Shown here in pieces: positions 27,590 to 40,200 of a stretch of 64,000 bases of DNA. This stretch comes from Atriophallophorus winterbourni (lineage: Eukaryota > Platyhelminthes > Trematoda > Plagiorchiida > Microphallidae), in NCBI GenBank assembly GCA_013407085.1, contig JACCGJ010010759.1, positions 62,001 to 126,000 of the forward strand, in the 5' to 3' direction. Below the pieces are notes generated by a model. The model was not told where the DNA came from. It ran no database searches and saw only the letters and a list, made by a program, of their open reading frames with translations. The stretch's first letter is position 1; each line of letters begins with the position of its first letter. A program made the translations under genes and the position numbers.

Positions 27590-30500
27590 ATTGGTTCGAA
27601 AATTGTCGATGTCTGATTGATTCGAAACGTTTGTAGTTCCTAAACTGAAATATTAGGTATTGTCAGCTCTGATGTGTTTGAACATTGTCGATCTCAGATT
27701 GGTTACAAACGTTTGTAGTCTTGAACTAAGATATTAAGCATTTTTAGCTGTGATTGTTTCAAACATTGTCTATCTTAGATTGGTTGAAAACGTTTGTAGT
27801 TTTTAAACTGAAGTATTAAGCATTGTCAGCTCTGATTGGTTCACACATTGTCGCTCTCAGAATGGTTCAAAACGTTTGTAGTTTGTGGGCTGAAATATTA
27901 AGTATTGTCACCTCTGATTGGTTTAAACCTTGTCGATTTCAGATTAGTTCAAAACGTTTGTAGTTTTTAGACTGGAATATTAGGCATTGTCAGCTCTGAT
28001 TGGTTCAAACATTGTCGATCTCAGGGTGGTTGAAATCGTTTGTAGTTTTCGGACTCAAATGTTGAGCATTGTCAACCCTGATTGGTTCAATCTTCATCGA
28101 TTTCAGATTCGTTCGAAACGTTTGTAGTTTTTGGACTGAAATATTGGGCAATGTCAGCTCAGATTGGTTCAAACATTGTCGATCTCAGATTGAAACAAAA
28201 CGTTTGTAGTTTTTGGACTTAACTATTGAGGATTAACAGTTCTGACTGGTTCAAACATTATCGATCTCAGATTGGTTCAAAACTTTTGTAGTTTTTGAAC
28301 TGAAATATTGAGCATTGTCAGTTCAGATTGGTTCAAGCATTGTTGATCTCAGATTGGTTGAGATCTTTTGTAGTTTGTGGACTAAAATAATAAGCATTGT
28401 CAGCTCTGATTGGTTCAAACGTTGTCCATTACAGATTGGTTTGTAGTTCTTTTACTGAAATATTTGGCAATCTCAGCTCTGACTGGCTTCAAAATTGTCG
28501 ATCTCAGAATGGTTCAAAACTTTTGTAGTTTTTGGACTGAAATAATAAGCATTGCCAGCTCTGATTGGTTCAAACATTGTCGATCTCAGATTGGTTTGAA
28601 ACGTTTGTAGTTTCTGTACCAAATTATTGTGCATTGTCAGCTCTGATCGGTTTAAACATTGTCGATCTCAGATTGGTTCAAAATGTTCGTAGTTTGTGGA
28701 CGAAAATAATAAGCCTTGCCAGCTCTGATTGGTTCAAACGTTGTCCATTACAGATTGGTTTGTAGTTCTTTTACTGAAATATTTGGCAATCTCAGCTCTG
28801 ACAGGCTTCAAAATTGTCGATCTCAGAATGGTTCAAAACTTTTGTAGTTTTTGGACTGAAATAATAAGCATTGTCAGCTCTGATTGTTTCAAACATTGTC
28901 GATCATATATTGGTTCAAACGATTTGTAGATTTTGGACTGAAATATTTTGTATTGTCAGCTTTTATTGGTTCAAACATTGTCGATCCCAGATTGATTCAA
29001 AACGTTTGTAGTTTTTAGACTCAAATATCTGATTGGTTTATATATGGTTGATTTGAGATTGGTTTAAAATGTTTGCAGTTTTTAGTCTGAGAGATTAAGC
29101 ATTGTCAGGTCTAATTGGTTCAAACATTGTCGATCTCAGATTGATTTAAAACGTTCGTAGTTTTTGGACTGAAATAATGAACATTGTCAGTTCTGATTGG
29201 TTTGAACATTGTCCATCTCAGATTGGCTTAAAACGTTTATAGTTTTCCGACTAAATTATTGAGCAATGTCAGCTCTGATTGGTTCGAACATTGTCTATCT
29301 CAGATTGCTTCAAAACGTTTATAGTTTTTGGACTGGAATATTAAACATTGTCAGCTGTGATTTGTTCAAACATTATAGATCTCAGATTGGTTATAAACGT
29401 TCGTAGTTTTGGGACTAAAATATTAAGCATTTTTAGCTCTGATTTGTTCAAACATTGTCGATTTCAGATTGATTCGAAACGTTCGTAGTATTTGGTCTGA
29501 AATATCGAGCATTGTCACCACTGATTTGTTCGAACATTGTCGATCTCAAATTAAAAAAAACATTTTGTAGTTTTGGATCACAATATCAAGCATTGTCAGC
29601 TCTGATTGGTTCACACATTGCGATCTCAAATTGGATCAAAACGTTTGTAGTCTGTGGTCTGAAATATCGAGCATTGTCTGCTCTGATTGGTTCAAACATT
29701 GTCGATCTCAGATTGGTTACAAACTTTTGTAGTCTTGAACTAAGATATTAAGCATTTTTAGCTGTGATTGGGTAAAACATTGTCTATCTCAGAGTGGTTG
29801 AAATGGTTTGTAGTTTTTGGACTAAAATATTGAGCATTGTCAACTCTGATTGGTTCAATCATCATCGATTTCAGATTCTCTCGAAACGTTCGTAGTTTTT
29901 GTACTGAAATAATGAACATTGTCAGCTCTGATTGGTTCAAACATTGTCGATCTCAGATTGGTTCAAAACCTTCGTAGTTTTTAGACTGAAATATTAGGCA
30001 TTGTAAGCTCTGATTGGTTCGAAAATTGTCGATGTCTGATTGGTTCGAAACGTTTGTAGTTCTTAAACTGAAATATTAGGTATTGACAGCTCTGATTAGT
30101 TTGAACATTGTCGATTTCAGATTGGTTACAAACGTTTGTAGTCTTGAACTAAGATATTAAGCATTTTTAGCTGTGATTGTTTCAAACATTGTCTATCTTA
30201 GATTGGTTGAAAACGTTTGTAGTTTTTGGACTGAAGTACTAAGCATTGTCAGCTCTGATTGGTTCACACATTGTCGCTCTCAGAATGGTTCAAAACGTTT
30301 GTAGTTTATGGGCTGAAATATTAAGCATTGTCACCTCTGATTGGTTTAAACCTTGTCGATCTCAGATTAGTTCAAAACGTTTGTAGTTTTTGGACTGGAA
30401 TATTAGGCATTGTCAGCTCTGATTGGTTCAAACATTGTCGATCTCAGTGTGTTTGAAATCGTTTGTAGTTTTTGGACTCGAATATTGAGCATTGTCAACC

Positions 30501-31330
30501 CTGATTGGTTCAATCTTTATCGATTTTAGATTCGTATGGAACGTTTGTAGTTTTTGAACTGAAATATTGGGCATTGTCAGCTCAGATTGATTTAGGCATT
30601 GTCGATCTCAGATTGATACAAATAGTTTGTAGTTTTTGGGGTTACATATCGAGGATTAACAGTTCTGACTGGTTCAAACATTATCGATCTCAGATTGGTT
30701 TAAAACGTTCGTAGTTTTTGAACTGAAATATTGAGCATTGTCAGCTCCGATTGATTCAAACATTGTGGATCTCAGATTGGTTTAGATCTTTTGTAGTTTG
30801 TGGACTAAAATAATAAGCCTTGTCAGCTCTGATTGGTTCAAACATTGTCGATCTCAGATTGGTTTAAAACGTTTGTAGTTCCTGTACCAAATTATTGTGC
30901 ATTGTCAGCTCTGATCGGTTTAAACATTGTCGATCTCAGATTGGTTCGAAATGTTCGTAGTTTGTGGACGAGAATAATAAGCATTGCCAGCTCTGATTGG
31001 TTCAAACGTTGTCCAATACAGATTAGTTTGTATTTCTTTTACTGAAATATTTGGCAATCTCAGCTCTGACTGGCTTCAAAATTGTCGATCTCAGAATGAT
31101 TTGAAACTTTTGTAGTTTTCGGACTGAAATAATAAGCATTGTCAGCTCTGATTGTTTCAAACATTGTCGATCATATATTGGTTCAAACGATTTGTAGATT
31201 TTGGACTGAAATATTTTGTATTGTTAGCTTTTATTGGTTCAAACATTGTCGATCCCAGATTGATTCAAAACGTTTGTAGTTTTTGGACTCAAATATCTGA
31301 TTGGTTTATATATGGTTGATTTGAGATTGG
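27590..31330 (+). repeat. Higher-order repeat, about 2.27-2.42 kb period
   Basis: Landmark monomers recur in order. AATTGTCGATGTCTGATTG lies at 27601 and 30023 (2422 bp). The GATCATATAT monomer lies at 28901 and 31169 (2268 bp), followed in both places by a shortened monomer containing TATATATGGTTGATTTGAG. The shrinking offset means the second copy lost or the first gained about 154 bp in between. A local duplication at 28387-28884 in the first copy lies in that interval. Confidence 0.7.
28387..28884 (+). repeat. Local 319-bp satellite duplication
   Basis: About 180 bp at 28387-28565 is repeated almost base for base at 28706-28884 (offset 319 bp). It includes the rare monomer with GTTGTCCATTACAGATTGG joined to TTTGTAGTTCTTTTACTG, in which the usual CAAAACG is lost. 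The rarity of that monomer makes this a duplication and not two independent units. Confidence 0.75.
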
Positions 31331-34300
31331 TTTAAAATGTTTGCAGTTTGTAGTCTGAGAGATTAAGGATTGTCAGGTCTAATTGGTTCAAACATTGTCG
31401 ATCTCAGATTGATTTAAAACGTTCGTAGTTTTTGGACTGAAATAATGAACATTGTCAGTTCTGATTGGTTTGAACATTGTCCATCTCAGATTGGCTCAAA
31501 ACGTTTATAATTTTCCGACTAAATTATTGAGCAATGTCAGCTCTGATTGGTTCGAACATTGTCTATCTCAGATTGCTTCAAAACGTTTGTATTTTTTGGA
31601 CTGGAATATTAAGCATTGTCAGCTGTGATTTCTTCAAACATTATAGATCTCAGATTGGTTAGAAACGTTTGTAGTTTTTAGACTAGAATATTAAGCATTT
31701 TTAGCTCTGATTTGTTCAAACATTGTCGATTTCAGATTGATTCAAAACGTTCGTATTATTTGGACTGAAAAATCGAGCATAGTCACCACTGATTTGTTCA
31801 AACATTGTCGATCTCAAATTAATAAAAACATTTTGTAGTTTTAGATCACAATATCAAGCATTGTCAGCTCTGATTGGTTCACACATTGCGATCTCAAATT
31901 AGTTCAAAACGTTTGTAGTCTGTGGTCTGAAATATCAAGCATTGTCAGCTCTGATTGGTTCAAACATTGTCGTTCTCAGATTGGTTCGAATCGGTCGTAA
32001 TGTTTGAAATGAATTTGTGAGCAATTTCGGCTTTGATCGGTTCAATCATTGTCGATCTCAAATTGGTTTGAAACGTCTGTTGTTTGTGGACTGGAATATC
32101 AAGCAATGTCAGCTTTTATTGGTTCAAACATTATCGATCTCAGATTGATTTAAAACGTTCGTAGTTTTGGAATGAAATGATGAGCATTGTCAGTCATGAT
32201 TGGCTTAAACATTGTTCATCTCAGATAAGTTTGAAATGTTTAAATTTTTACGATGAATTATTAAACAATGTCAGCTCTGATTGATCCGAACATTGTCTAT
32301 CTGAGATTGGTTCAAAACGTTTGTAGTTTTGAGACTGAAATATTAAGCATTGTCAGCTCTTATGGGTTCAAAATGTTTGTAGTTTTGACATTGAAATATT
32401 AAGCATTGTCAGCACTGATTAGTTCAAACAATGTCTATCTCAGATTGGTTCGAAACTTTTGTAGGTTTTCGACTAGAATATCAAGCAATGTCAGCTCTGA
32501 TTGGTTCAAAAAGTGTCGATTTCAGATTGGTTTCAATCATTCGTAATTTTTGAACTGATTTTTTAAGTAATTCCGGCTTTGATCGGTTCATATATTGTCG
32601 ATCATATATTGGTTCAAACAATTTGTAGATTTTGGAGTGGAATAGTGAGTATTGCCACCTTTTATTGGTTCAAACATTGCCGATCTCAGATTGATTCAAA
32701 ACGTTTTTAGTTTTTGGACTCAAGTATCGAGCATAGTCAGCTCTGATTGGTTTATATATTGTCGATATCAGATTGATTTGAAATGTTTGTGGTTTTAAGA
32801 CTGAGAGATTAAGCATTGTCAGGTCTGATTGGTTTAATCATTGTCGATTCCAGATTGATTTGAAACGTTCGTAGTTTTTGGACTGGAATAATAAGCATTG
32901 TCAGCTCTGATTGGTTTAACCATGTCCTTCTCAAATTTGTTCAAAGCGTTTATGGTTTTCCGATTGAAATATTAATCAATGTCAGCACTGATTGGTTCGA
33001 ACATTGTGTATCTCAGATTGGTTCGAATCATTTGTTGTTTTTATACTGAAATATTAAGCATTGTCAGCTCTGATTGGTTCAAACATTGTCGATTTTAGTA
33101 TGGTTCAAGACGTTTGTAATTTTCTGAGTAAAATAATAAGCATTGTCAGCCCAGATTGGTTCAAACATTGTCGATCTGATATTGGTTCAAAACGTTTGTA
33201 GTTTGTGGACTGAAATATCAAGAATTGTCAGCTCTGCTTGGTTCGAACATTGTCGTCATCAGATTGGTAATAATCGTTTGTAATTTTTGGACTGAATTCT
33301 TAAGCAATGTCGGCTTTGATCGGTTCAAACATTGTCGATCTGAAAATTGGTTCAATACGTATGTTTTTCGTGGACTGGAATATCAAGCATTGTCAGTTGT
33401 GATTGGTTCGAACCTTGTCGTTCTCAGATTGGTTCCAATCGCTCGTAATTTTTTGACGGAAATATTGAGCGTTGTCAGCTTTCATTGGTTCGACTATTGT
33501 CGATCTTAGATTGATTCCAAACGTTTGTAGTATTTGGACTCAAATATCGAGCATAGTCAGCTCTGATTGGTTTATATATTTTCGATCTCAGATTGGTTTA
33601 AAATGTTTGTGGTTTTTAGACTGAGAGAATAAGCATTGTCAGGTCTGATTGGTTGGATCGTTGTCGATCTCAGATTGATTTAAAACGTTCGTAGTTTTTA
33701 AACTGAATTGAAGAACATTGTCAGTTCTGATTGGCTTGAACATTGTCCATCTCAGATTTAGTCAAAGCGTTTAAAGGTTTCCGATTGAAATATTAATCAC
33801 TGTCAGCTCTGATCGGTTCGAACATAGTCTATCTCAGATTGGTTCAAAACATTTTTAGTTTTTAGACTGAAAAATTATGCATTGTCAGCTCTGATTGGTT
33901 CAAGCATTGTTGATCTCAGATTGCTTCAAGACGTTTGTAAATTTCTGAGTGAAATGATAAGTATTGTCAGCCCAGATTGGTTCAAAAATTGTCGATCTGA
34001 TATTGGTTCAAAACGTTTGTAGTTTGTGGACCGAAATATCAAGCATTGTCAGCTCTGCTTGTTTCGAACTTTGTCGTTCTCAGATTGGTTACAATCGTTC
34101 GTAATTTCTGGACTGAATTTTCAAGCAATGTCGGATTTGATCGTTTCAAACATTGTCGATCTCAAATTGGTTCAAAACGTTTGTAGTTTGTGGACTGGAA
34201 TATCAAGCATTGTCAGTTCTGATTGACTCAAACCTTGTCGTTCTCAGATTGGTTCCAATCGTTCGTAATGTTTGGACTGAAATATTGAGCGTTGTCAGCT

Positions 34301-35589
34301 TTTATTGGTTCAAACATTGTCGATCTCAGATTGATTCAAAACTTTTGTAGTTTTTGACTCAAATGTCGAGCATAGTCAGCTCTGATTTGTTCATGTATTG
34401 CCGATCTCATATTGGTTAAAGATGTTTGTGGTTTCTAGACTGATAGAATAAGCATTGTCATGTCTGATTGGCTTAAACATTGTCGATCACAGAAGGATTT
34501 AAAACATTCGTAGTTTTGGACTGAAATGATGAGCATTGTCAGTCATGATTGGCCTAACCATTGTCCATCTCAGATTAGTTTAAATTGTTCATAGTTTTCC
34601 GACTGAAATATTAAGCAATGTCAGCTCTGAATGGTTCGAACATCGTCCATCTCAGATTGGTTCAAGACGTTCGTATTTTTTGGACTGAAATATTAGGCAT
34701 TGTCAGCTCTGATTAGTTCACTCATTGTCGATCTCAGATTTATGGAAACATTTTGTAGTTTTAGATCAAAATATCAAGCATTGTCAGCTACGACTGGTTC
34801 ACACATCGCGATCTCAAATTGGTTCAAAACGTTTGTAGTTTGTGGACTGAAATATCAAGCATTGTCAGCTCTGTTTGGTTCAAACATTGTCCATCTCAGA
34901 TTGGTTTAAGAAGTTTGTAATTTTCGGACTGAAATATTAATCATTGTCAGTTCTGATTGGTTCAATAATTGTCAATCTTAGATTAGTTCAAAACGTTTGT
35001 AGTTTTCAGACTAAAATATTGAGCATTGTCAGCTGTGATTGGTTAAAACATTCTCGATCCCAGGTCGCTTCAAAACTTTTGTAGTTTTTAGACTGAAATA
35101 ATAAGCATTGTCAGCTCTGATTATTTCGAACATTGTCAATCTGAGATTAGTTCAAACCGTTTGTAGTTTTTTGAGGGAAATATTAAGCATTGTCATCTGT
35201 GATTGATTCAAACAGTGTCCATCTCAGATTCGTTCGAAACGTTTATACTTTTTGAACTTATATATTAAAACTTGTCAGGTCTGATTGGTTCAAACATTTT
35301 CGATCTTACATTGGTTCGAACTGTTTGTAGTTTTAGATTGAAATATTAAGCATTGTCAGCTATGATTGGTTCACACATTGTCGACTTCAGATTGGTTTAA
35401 AACGTTTGTAATTTGTGGACTGAAATATCAAGCATTGTCAGCTCTGATTGTTTCAAACTTTGTCGATCTCAGATTATTTTGTAATATTTGTATTTTTTGG
35501 ACTGAAATATTTAGCATTGTTAGCTCTGATTGTTTCAAACATTGTATATCTCGGATCGGTTCAAAACGTTTGTAGTTTTTTGACTGAAA

Positions 35590-37225
35590 TATTAGGCATT
35601 GTCAGCTCTGATAGGTTTATTCATTCTCGATCCCAAGTCGCTTCAAAACTTTTGTAGTTTTTGGACTGAAATATTGAGCACTGTCAGCTTTGATTGGTTC
35701 AAACTTTGTCGATCTGAGATTAGTTCAAAACGTTTGTAGGTTTTTGACGGAAATATTAAGCCTTGTCATCTCTGACTGATTCAAACAATGTCTCTTTCTG
35801 ATTCGTTCGAAACGTTCGTAGTTTTTCGACTGAAATATCAAGCAATGTCAGCTCTGATTGGTTTAAGCATTGTGTTTCCTTAAATTGCTTCAAAACGTTC
35901 GATGTTTTTGCACTGATATTTTAAACATTGTCGGCCCCGATCGGTTCAAAATTTTGTCGACTTTAAAAGTGTTCAAAACATTTGTAGTTTTTAGAGTGAA
36001 ATATTCGGCATTGTCAGCTGTGATTGGTTAAAACATTGTTGATTCGGATTTGTTCAGGACGTTTGAAATTTTCGGACTGAAATATCAAGCATTGTCAACT
36101 CTGATTGGTTTAAACATTCTTGATGTCAGATTGATTCAAAAGGTTTGTTGTTTTTCGACTGAAGTAATAAGCATTGTCAGCTCTGATTAGTTCAACCATT
36201 GTATACTAAAGATTGGTTTGAAACGTTTGTAGTTTTTGAACTGACATATTGAGCATTGTCAGCTCTGATTGGTTTATACATTGTTCATCTCAAACTGATC
36301 CGAAACGTTTGAAGTTTTCGAACTGAAATATCAAGCATTGTCAGCTCTGACTGGTTTATTGATTGTCGATTTCAGATTGGTCCAAAACGTTTGTAGTTTT
36401 TTGACTGAAATATTAGGCATTGTCAGCTCTGATAGGTTTATTCATTCTCGATCCCAGGTCGCTTCAAAACTTTTGTAGTTTTTGAACTGAAATATTGAGC
36501 ACTGTCAGCTTTGATTGGTTCAAACATTGTCGATCTGAGATTAGTTCAAACCGTTTGTAGGTTTTTGACGGAAATATCAAGCCTTGTCATCTCTGATTGA
36601 TTCAAACAATGTCTCTTTCTGATTCGTTCGAAACGTTCGTAGTTTTTTGACTGAAATATTAAGCAATGTCAGCTCTGATTGGTTTAAGCATTGTGTTTCT
36701 CAAATTGCTTCAAAACGTTCGATGTTTTTGCACTGATATTTTAAACATTGTCGGCCCCGATCGGTTCAAAATTTTGTCGACCCTAGAAGTGTTCAAAACA
36801 TTTGTAGTTTTTAGAGTGAAATATTCGGCATTGTCAGCTGTGATTGGTTAAAACATTGTTGATTCGGATTGGTTCAGGACGTTTGAAATTTTCGGACTGA
36901 AATAAAAGGCATTGTCAACTCTGATTGTTTTAAACATTCTTGATCTCAGATTGATTCAAAGGGTTTGTTGTTTTTCGACTGAAGTATTAAGCATTGTCAG
37001 CTCTGATTAGTTCAACCATTGTATACTAAAGATTGGTTTGAAACGTTTGTAGTTTTTGTACTGACATATTGAGCATTGTCAGCTCTGATTGGTTTATACA
37101 TTGTTCATCTCAAACTGATTCGAAACGTTTGAAATTTTCAAACTGAAATATCAAGCATTGTCAGATCTGACTGGTTTATTGATTGTCGATTTCAGATTGG
37201 TCCAAAACGTTCGTAGTTGTTGTAC
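35590..37225 (+). repeat. Higher-order repeat, about 820 bp, two copies
   Basis: The monomer with GATAGGTTTATTCATTCTCG lies at about 35609 and 36430, and CCATTGTATACTAAAGATTGG at 36196 and 37016. Both give 820-821 bp, ten monomers. The copies share several odd monomers in order, for example one containing GGCCCCGATCGGTTC. The second copy runs straight into the 1.42-kb array, sharing its first landmark. Confidence 0.8.
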
Positions 37226-40200
37226 TGAAATATTAGGCATTGTCATCTCTGATTGATTCAAACATTGAATCTCTCACATTGGTTCGAAGCGAGTGTAGTT
37301 TTCCGACTAAAATATCATGCATTGTCAGCTCTGATTGGTTTAAACATTGTCGATTTCAGATTGGTTCAATACGTTCGTAGTTTTTTACTATAATATAATG
37401 CATTGTCATTTCTGATTGATTGTCCCTCTCACATCGGTTCAAAGCGTTCGTAGTTTTCCGACTGAAATATCATGCATTGTCAGCTCTGATTGGTTCAAAC
37501 ATTGTCGATCGGAGATTCGTTCAAAACGTTTGTAGTTTTTCGACTGAAATAATGAGCATTGTCAACTCTGATTGGTTCAAACATTGCCGATGTAAGATTG
37601 GTTCAAAAGGTTTGTTGTTTTTAGACTAGAATGTTAATCATTGTCAGCTCTGTTTGATTCAAACATTGTACATCTCAGATTGGTTCACAACATTTGTAGT
37701 TTTAAGACTGAGATATTGGGCAATGTCAGCTCTGATTGGTTCAAACATTGTCGATCTCAGATTGATTCAAAACGTTTGTAGTTTGTGGACTGAAATATAA
37801 AGCATTATCAGCTCTGAATGTTTCAAACATTGTCAATCTTAGCTTGGTTCGACAAGTTTGTTGTTTTTCGACTGAAATATTGAGCATTGTACTTTTTGAT
37901 TGATACAAGCATTGCCTCTCTCAGATTGTTTCAAAACTTTCGTAGTTTTTCGACTGAAATGTTTACCATTGTATGCTGTGATGGGTTCAAAACGTTTAGA
38001 GTTTTGTACTGAAATATCAAGCATTATCATCTCTGATAGATTTACACATTGTTCCTTCCAAATTAGTTTGAAACGTTTGTAGTCTTTCGACTAAAATACT
38101 AGGCCCTGTCACCTCTGATTGGTTCAACAATTGACGATCTCAAATTGGTTCAAAATGTTTCTTGGTTTTGGACCGAAATATTAAGCATTTTTAGCTCTGA
38201 TTGGTTCAAACATTGTCGATCTGAGATTCCTTCAAAACGTTTCTAGCTTTTTGACTGAAATATTTAGCATTGTCAGCTCAGATTGGTTCAAAATGTTTGT
38301 AGTTTTTGTACTGAGATATTAGGCATCGTCATCTCTGATTGGTTCAGACATTGTCGATCTCAGATTGGTTCAAAACGTTTGTAGTTTTTCGACTGAAGTA
38401 TTAAGCATTGTCAGTTCTGATCGGTTCAACCATTGTATACTAAAGATTGGTTTGAAACGTTTGTAGTTTTTGAACTGACATATTGAGCATTGTCACCTCT
38501 GATTGGTTTATACATTGTTCATCTCAGACGGATTCGAAACGTTTGAAGTTTTCGAACTGAAATATCAAGCATTGTCAGCTCTGACTGGTTTATTGATTGT
38601 CGATTTCAGATTGGTCCAAAACGTTCGTAGTTTTTGTACTGAAATATTAGGCATTGTCATCTCTGATTGATTCAAACATTGAATGTCTCACATTGGTTCG
38701 AAGCGAGTGTAGTTTTCCGACTAAACTATCATGCATTGTCAGCTCTGATTGGTTTGAACATAGTCGATTTCAGATTGGTTCAAAACGTTCGTAGTTTTTT
38801 ACTATAATATAATGCACTGTCATCTCTGATTGATTTAAACATTGTCCCTCTCACATCGGTTCAAAGCGTTTGTAGTTTTCCGACTAAAATATCATGCATT
38901 GTCAGCTCTGATTGGTTCAAACATTGTCGATCGGAGATTCGTTCAAAACGTTTGTAGTTTTTCGACTGAAATAATGAGCATTGTCAACTCTGATTGGTTC
39001 AAACATTGCCGATGTAAGATTGGTTCAAAAGGTTTGTTGTTTTTAGACTAGAATGTTAATCATTGTCAGCTCTGTTTGGTTCAAACATTGTACATCTCAG
39101 ATTGGTTCACAACATTTGTAGTTTTACGACTGAGATATTGGGCATTGTCAGCTCTGATTGGTTCAAACGTTGTCGATCTCAGATTGATTCAAAACGTTTG
39201 TAGTTTGTGGACTGAAATATAAAGCATTATCAGCTCTGAATGGTTCGAACATTGTCAATCTTAGCTTGGTTCGACAAGTTTGTTGTTTTTCGACTGAAAT
39301 ATTGAGCATTGTACTTTTTGATTGATTCAAGCATTGCCCCTCTCAGATTGTTTCAAAACTTTCGTAGTTTGTCGACTGAAATGTTTACCATTGTATGCTG
39401 TGATGGGTTCAAAACGTTTAGAGTTTTTGTACTGAAATATCAAGCATTGTCATCTCTGATAGATTTACACATTGTTCCTTTCAAATTAGTTTGAAACGTT
39501 TGTAGTCTTTCGACTAAAATACTAAGCCTTGTCACCTCTGATCGGTTCAACAATTGACGATCTCAAATTGGTTCGAAATGTTTCTTGTTTTTGGACCGAA
39601 ATATTAAGCATTTTTAGCTCTGATTGGTTCAAACATTGTCGATCTGAGATTCGTTCAAAACGTTTCTAGCTTTTTGACTGAAATATTTAGCATTGTCAGC
39701 TCAGATTGGTTCAAAATGTTTGTAGTTTTTGTACTGAGATATTAGGCATCGTCATCTCTGATCGGTTCAGACATTGTCGATCTCAGATTGGTTCAAAACG
39801 TTTGTAGTTTTTCGACTGAAGTATTAAGCATTGTCAGCTCTGATTAGTTCAACCATTGTATACTAAAGATTGGTTTGAAACGTTTGTAGTTTTTGTACTG
39901 ACATATTGAGCATTGTCAGCTCTGATTGGTTTATACATTGTTCATCTCAAACTGATTCGAAACGTTTGAAATTTTCAAACTGAAATATCAAGCATTGTCA
40001 GATCTGACTGGTTTATTGATTGTCGATTTCAGATTGGTCCAAAACGTTCGTAGTTGTTGTACTGAAATATTAGGCATTGTCATCTCTGATTGATTCAAAC
40101 ATTGAATCTCTCACATTGGTTCGAAGCGAGTGTAGTTTTCCGACTAAAATATCATGCATTGTCAGCTATGATTGGTTTAAACATTGTCGATTTCAGATTG

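Larger units (their letters stand above)
21991..35200 (+). repeat. Satellite block 2 (GATTGGTTCAAA-type monomers)
   Basis: Continuous monomer array in plus orientation. By eye the AGTACAAAGATTCTCGAT monomer type common before 20.6 kb is absent. Most units carry GTTTTTGGACTG or GTTTGTGGACTG in part C. Some monomers are only about 56 bp, with the two GATTGGTTCAAA copies fused (about 22196, 25740 and 32355). A segment with TCGATCATATATTGG recurs at about 23170, 28901, 31169 and 32600, showing long-range duplication. No gene is supported. The right limit is a soft change in monomer flavour, not a junction. Confidence 0.9.
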
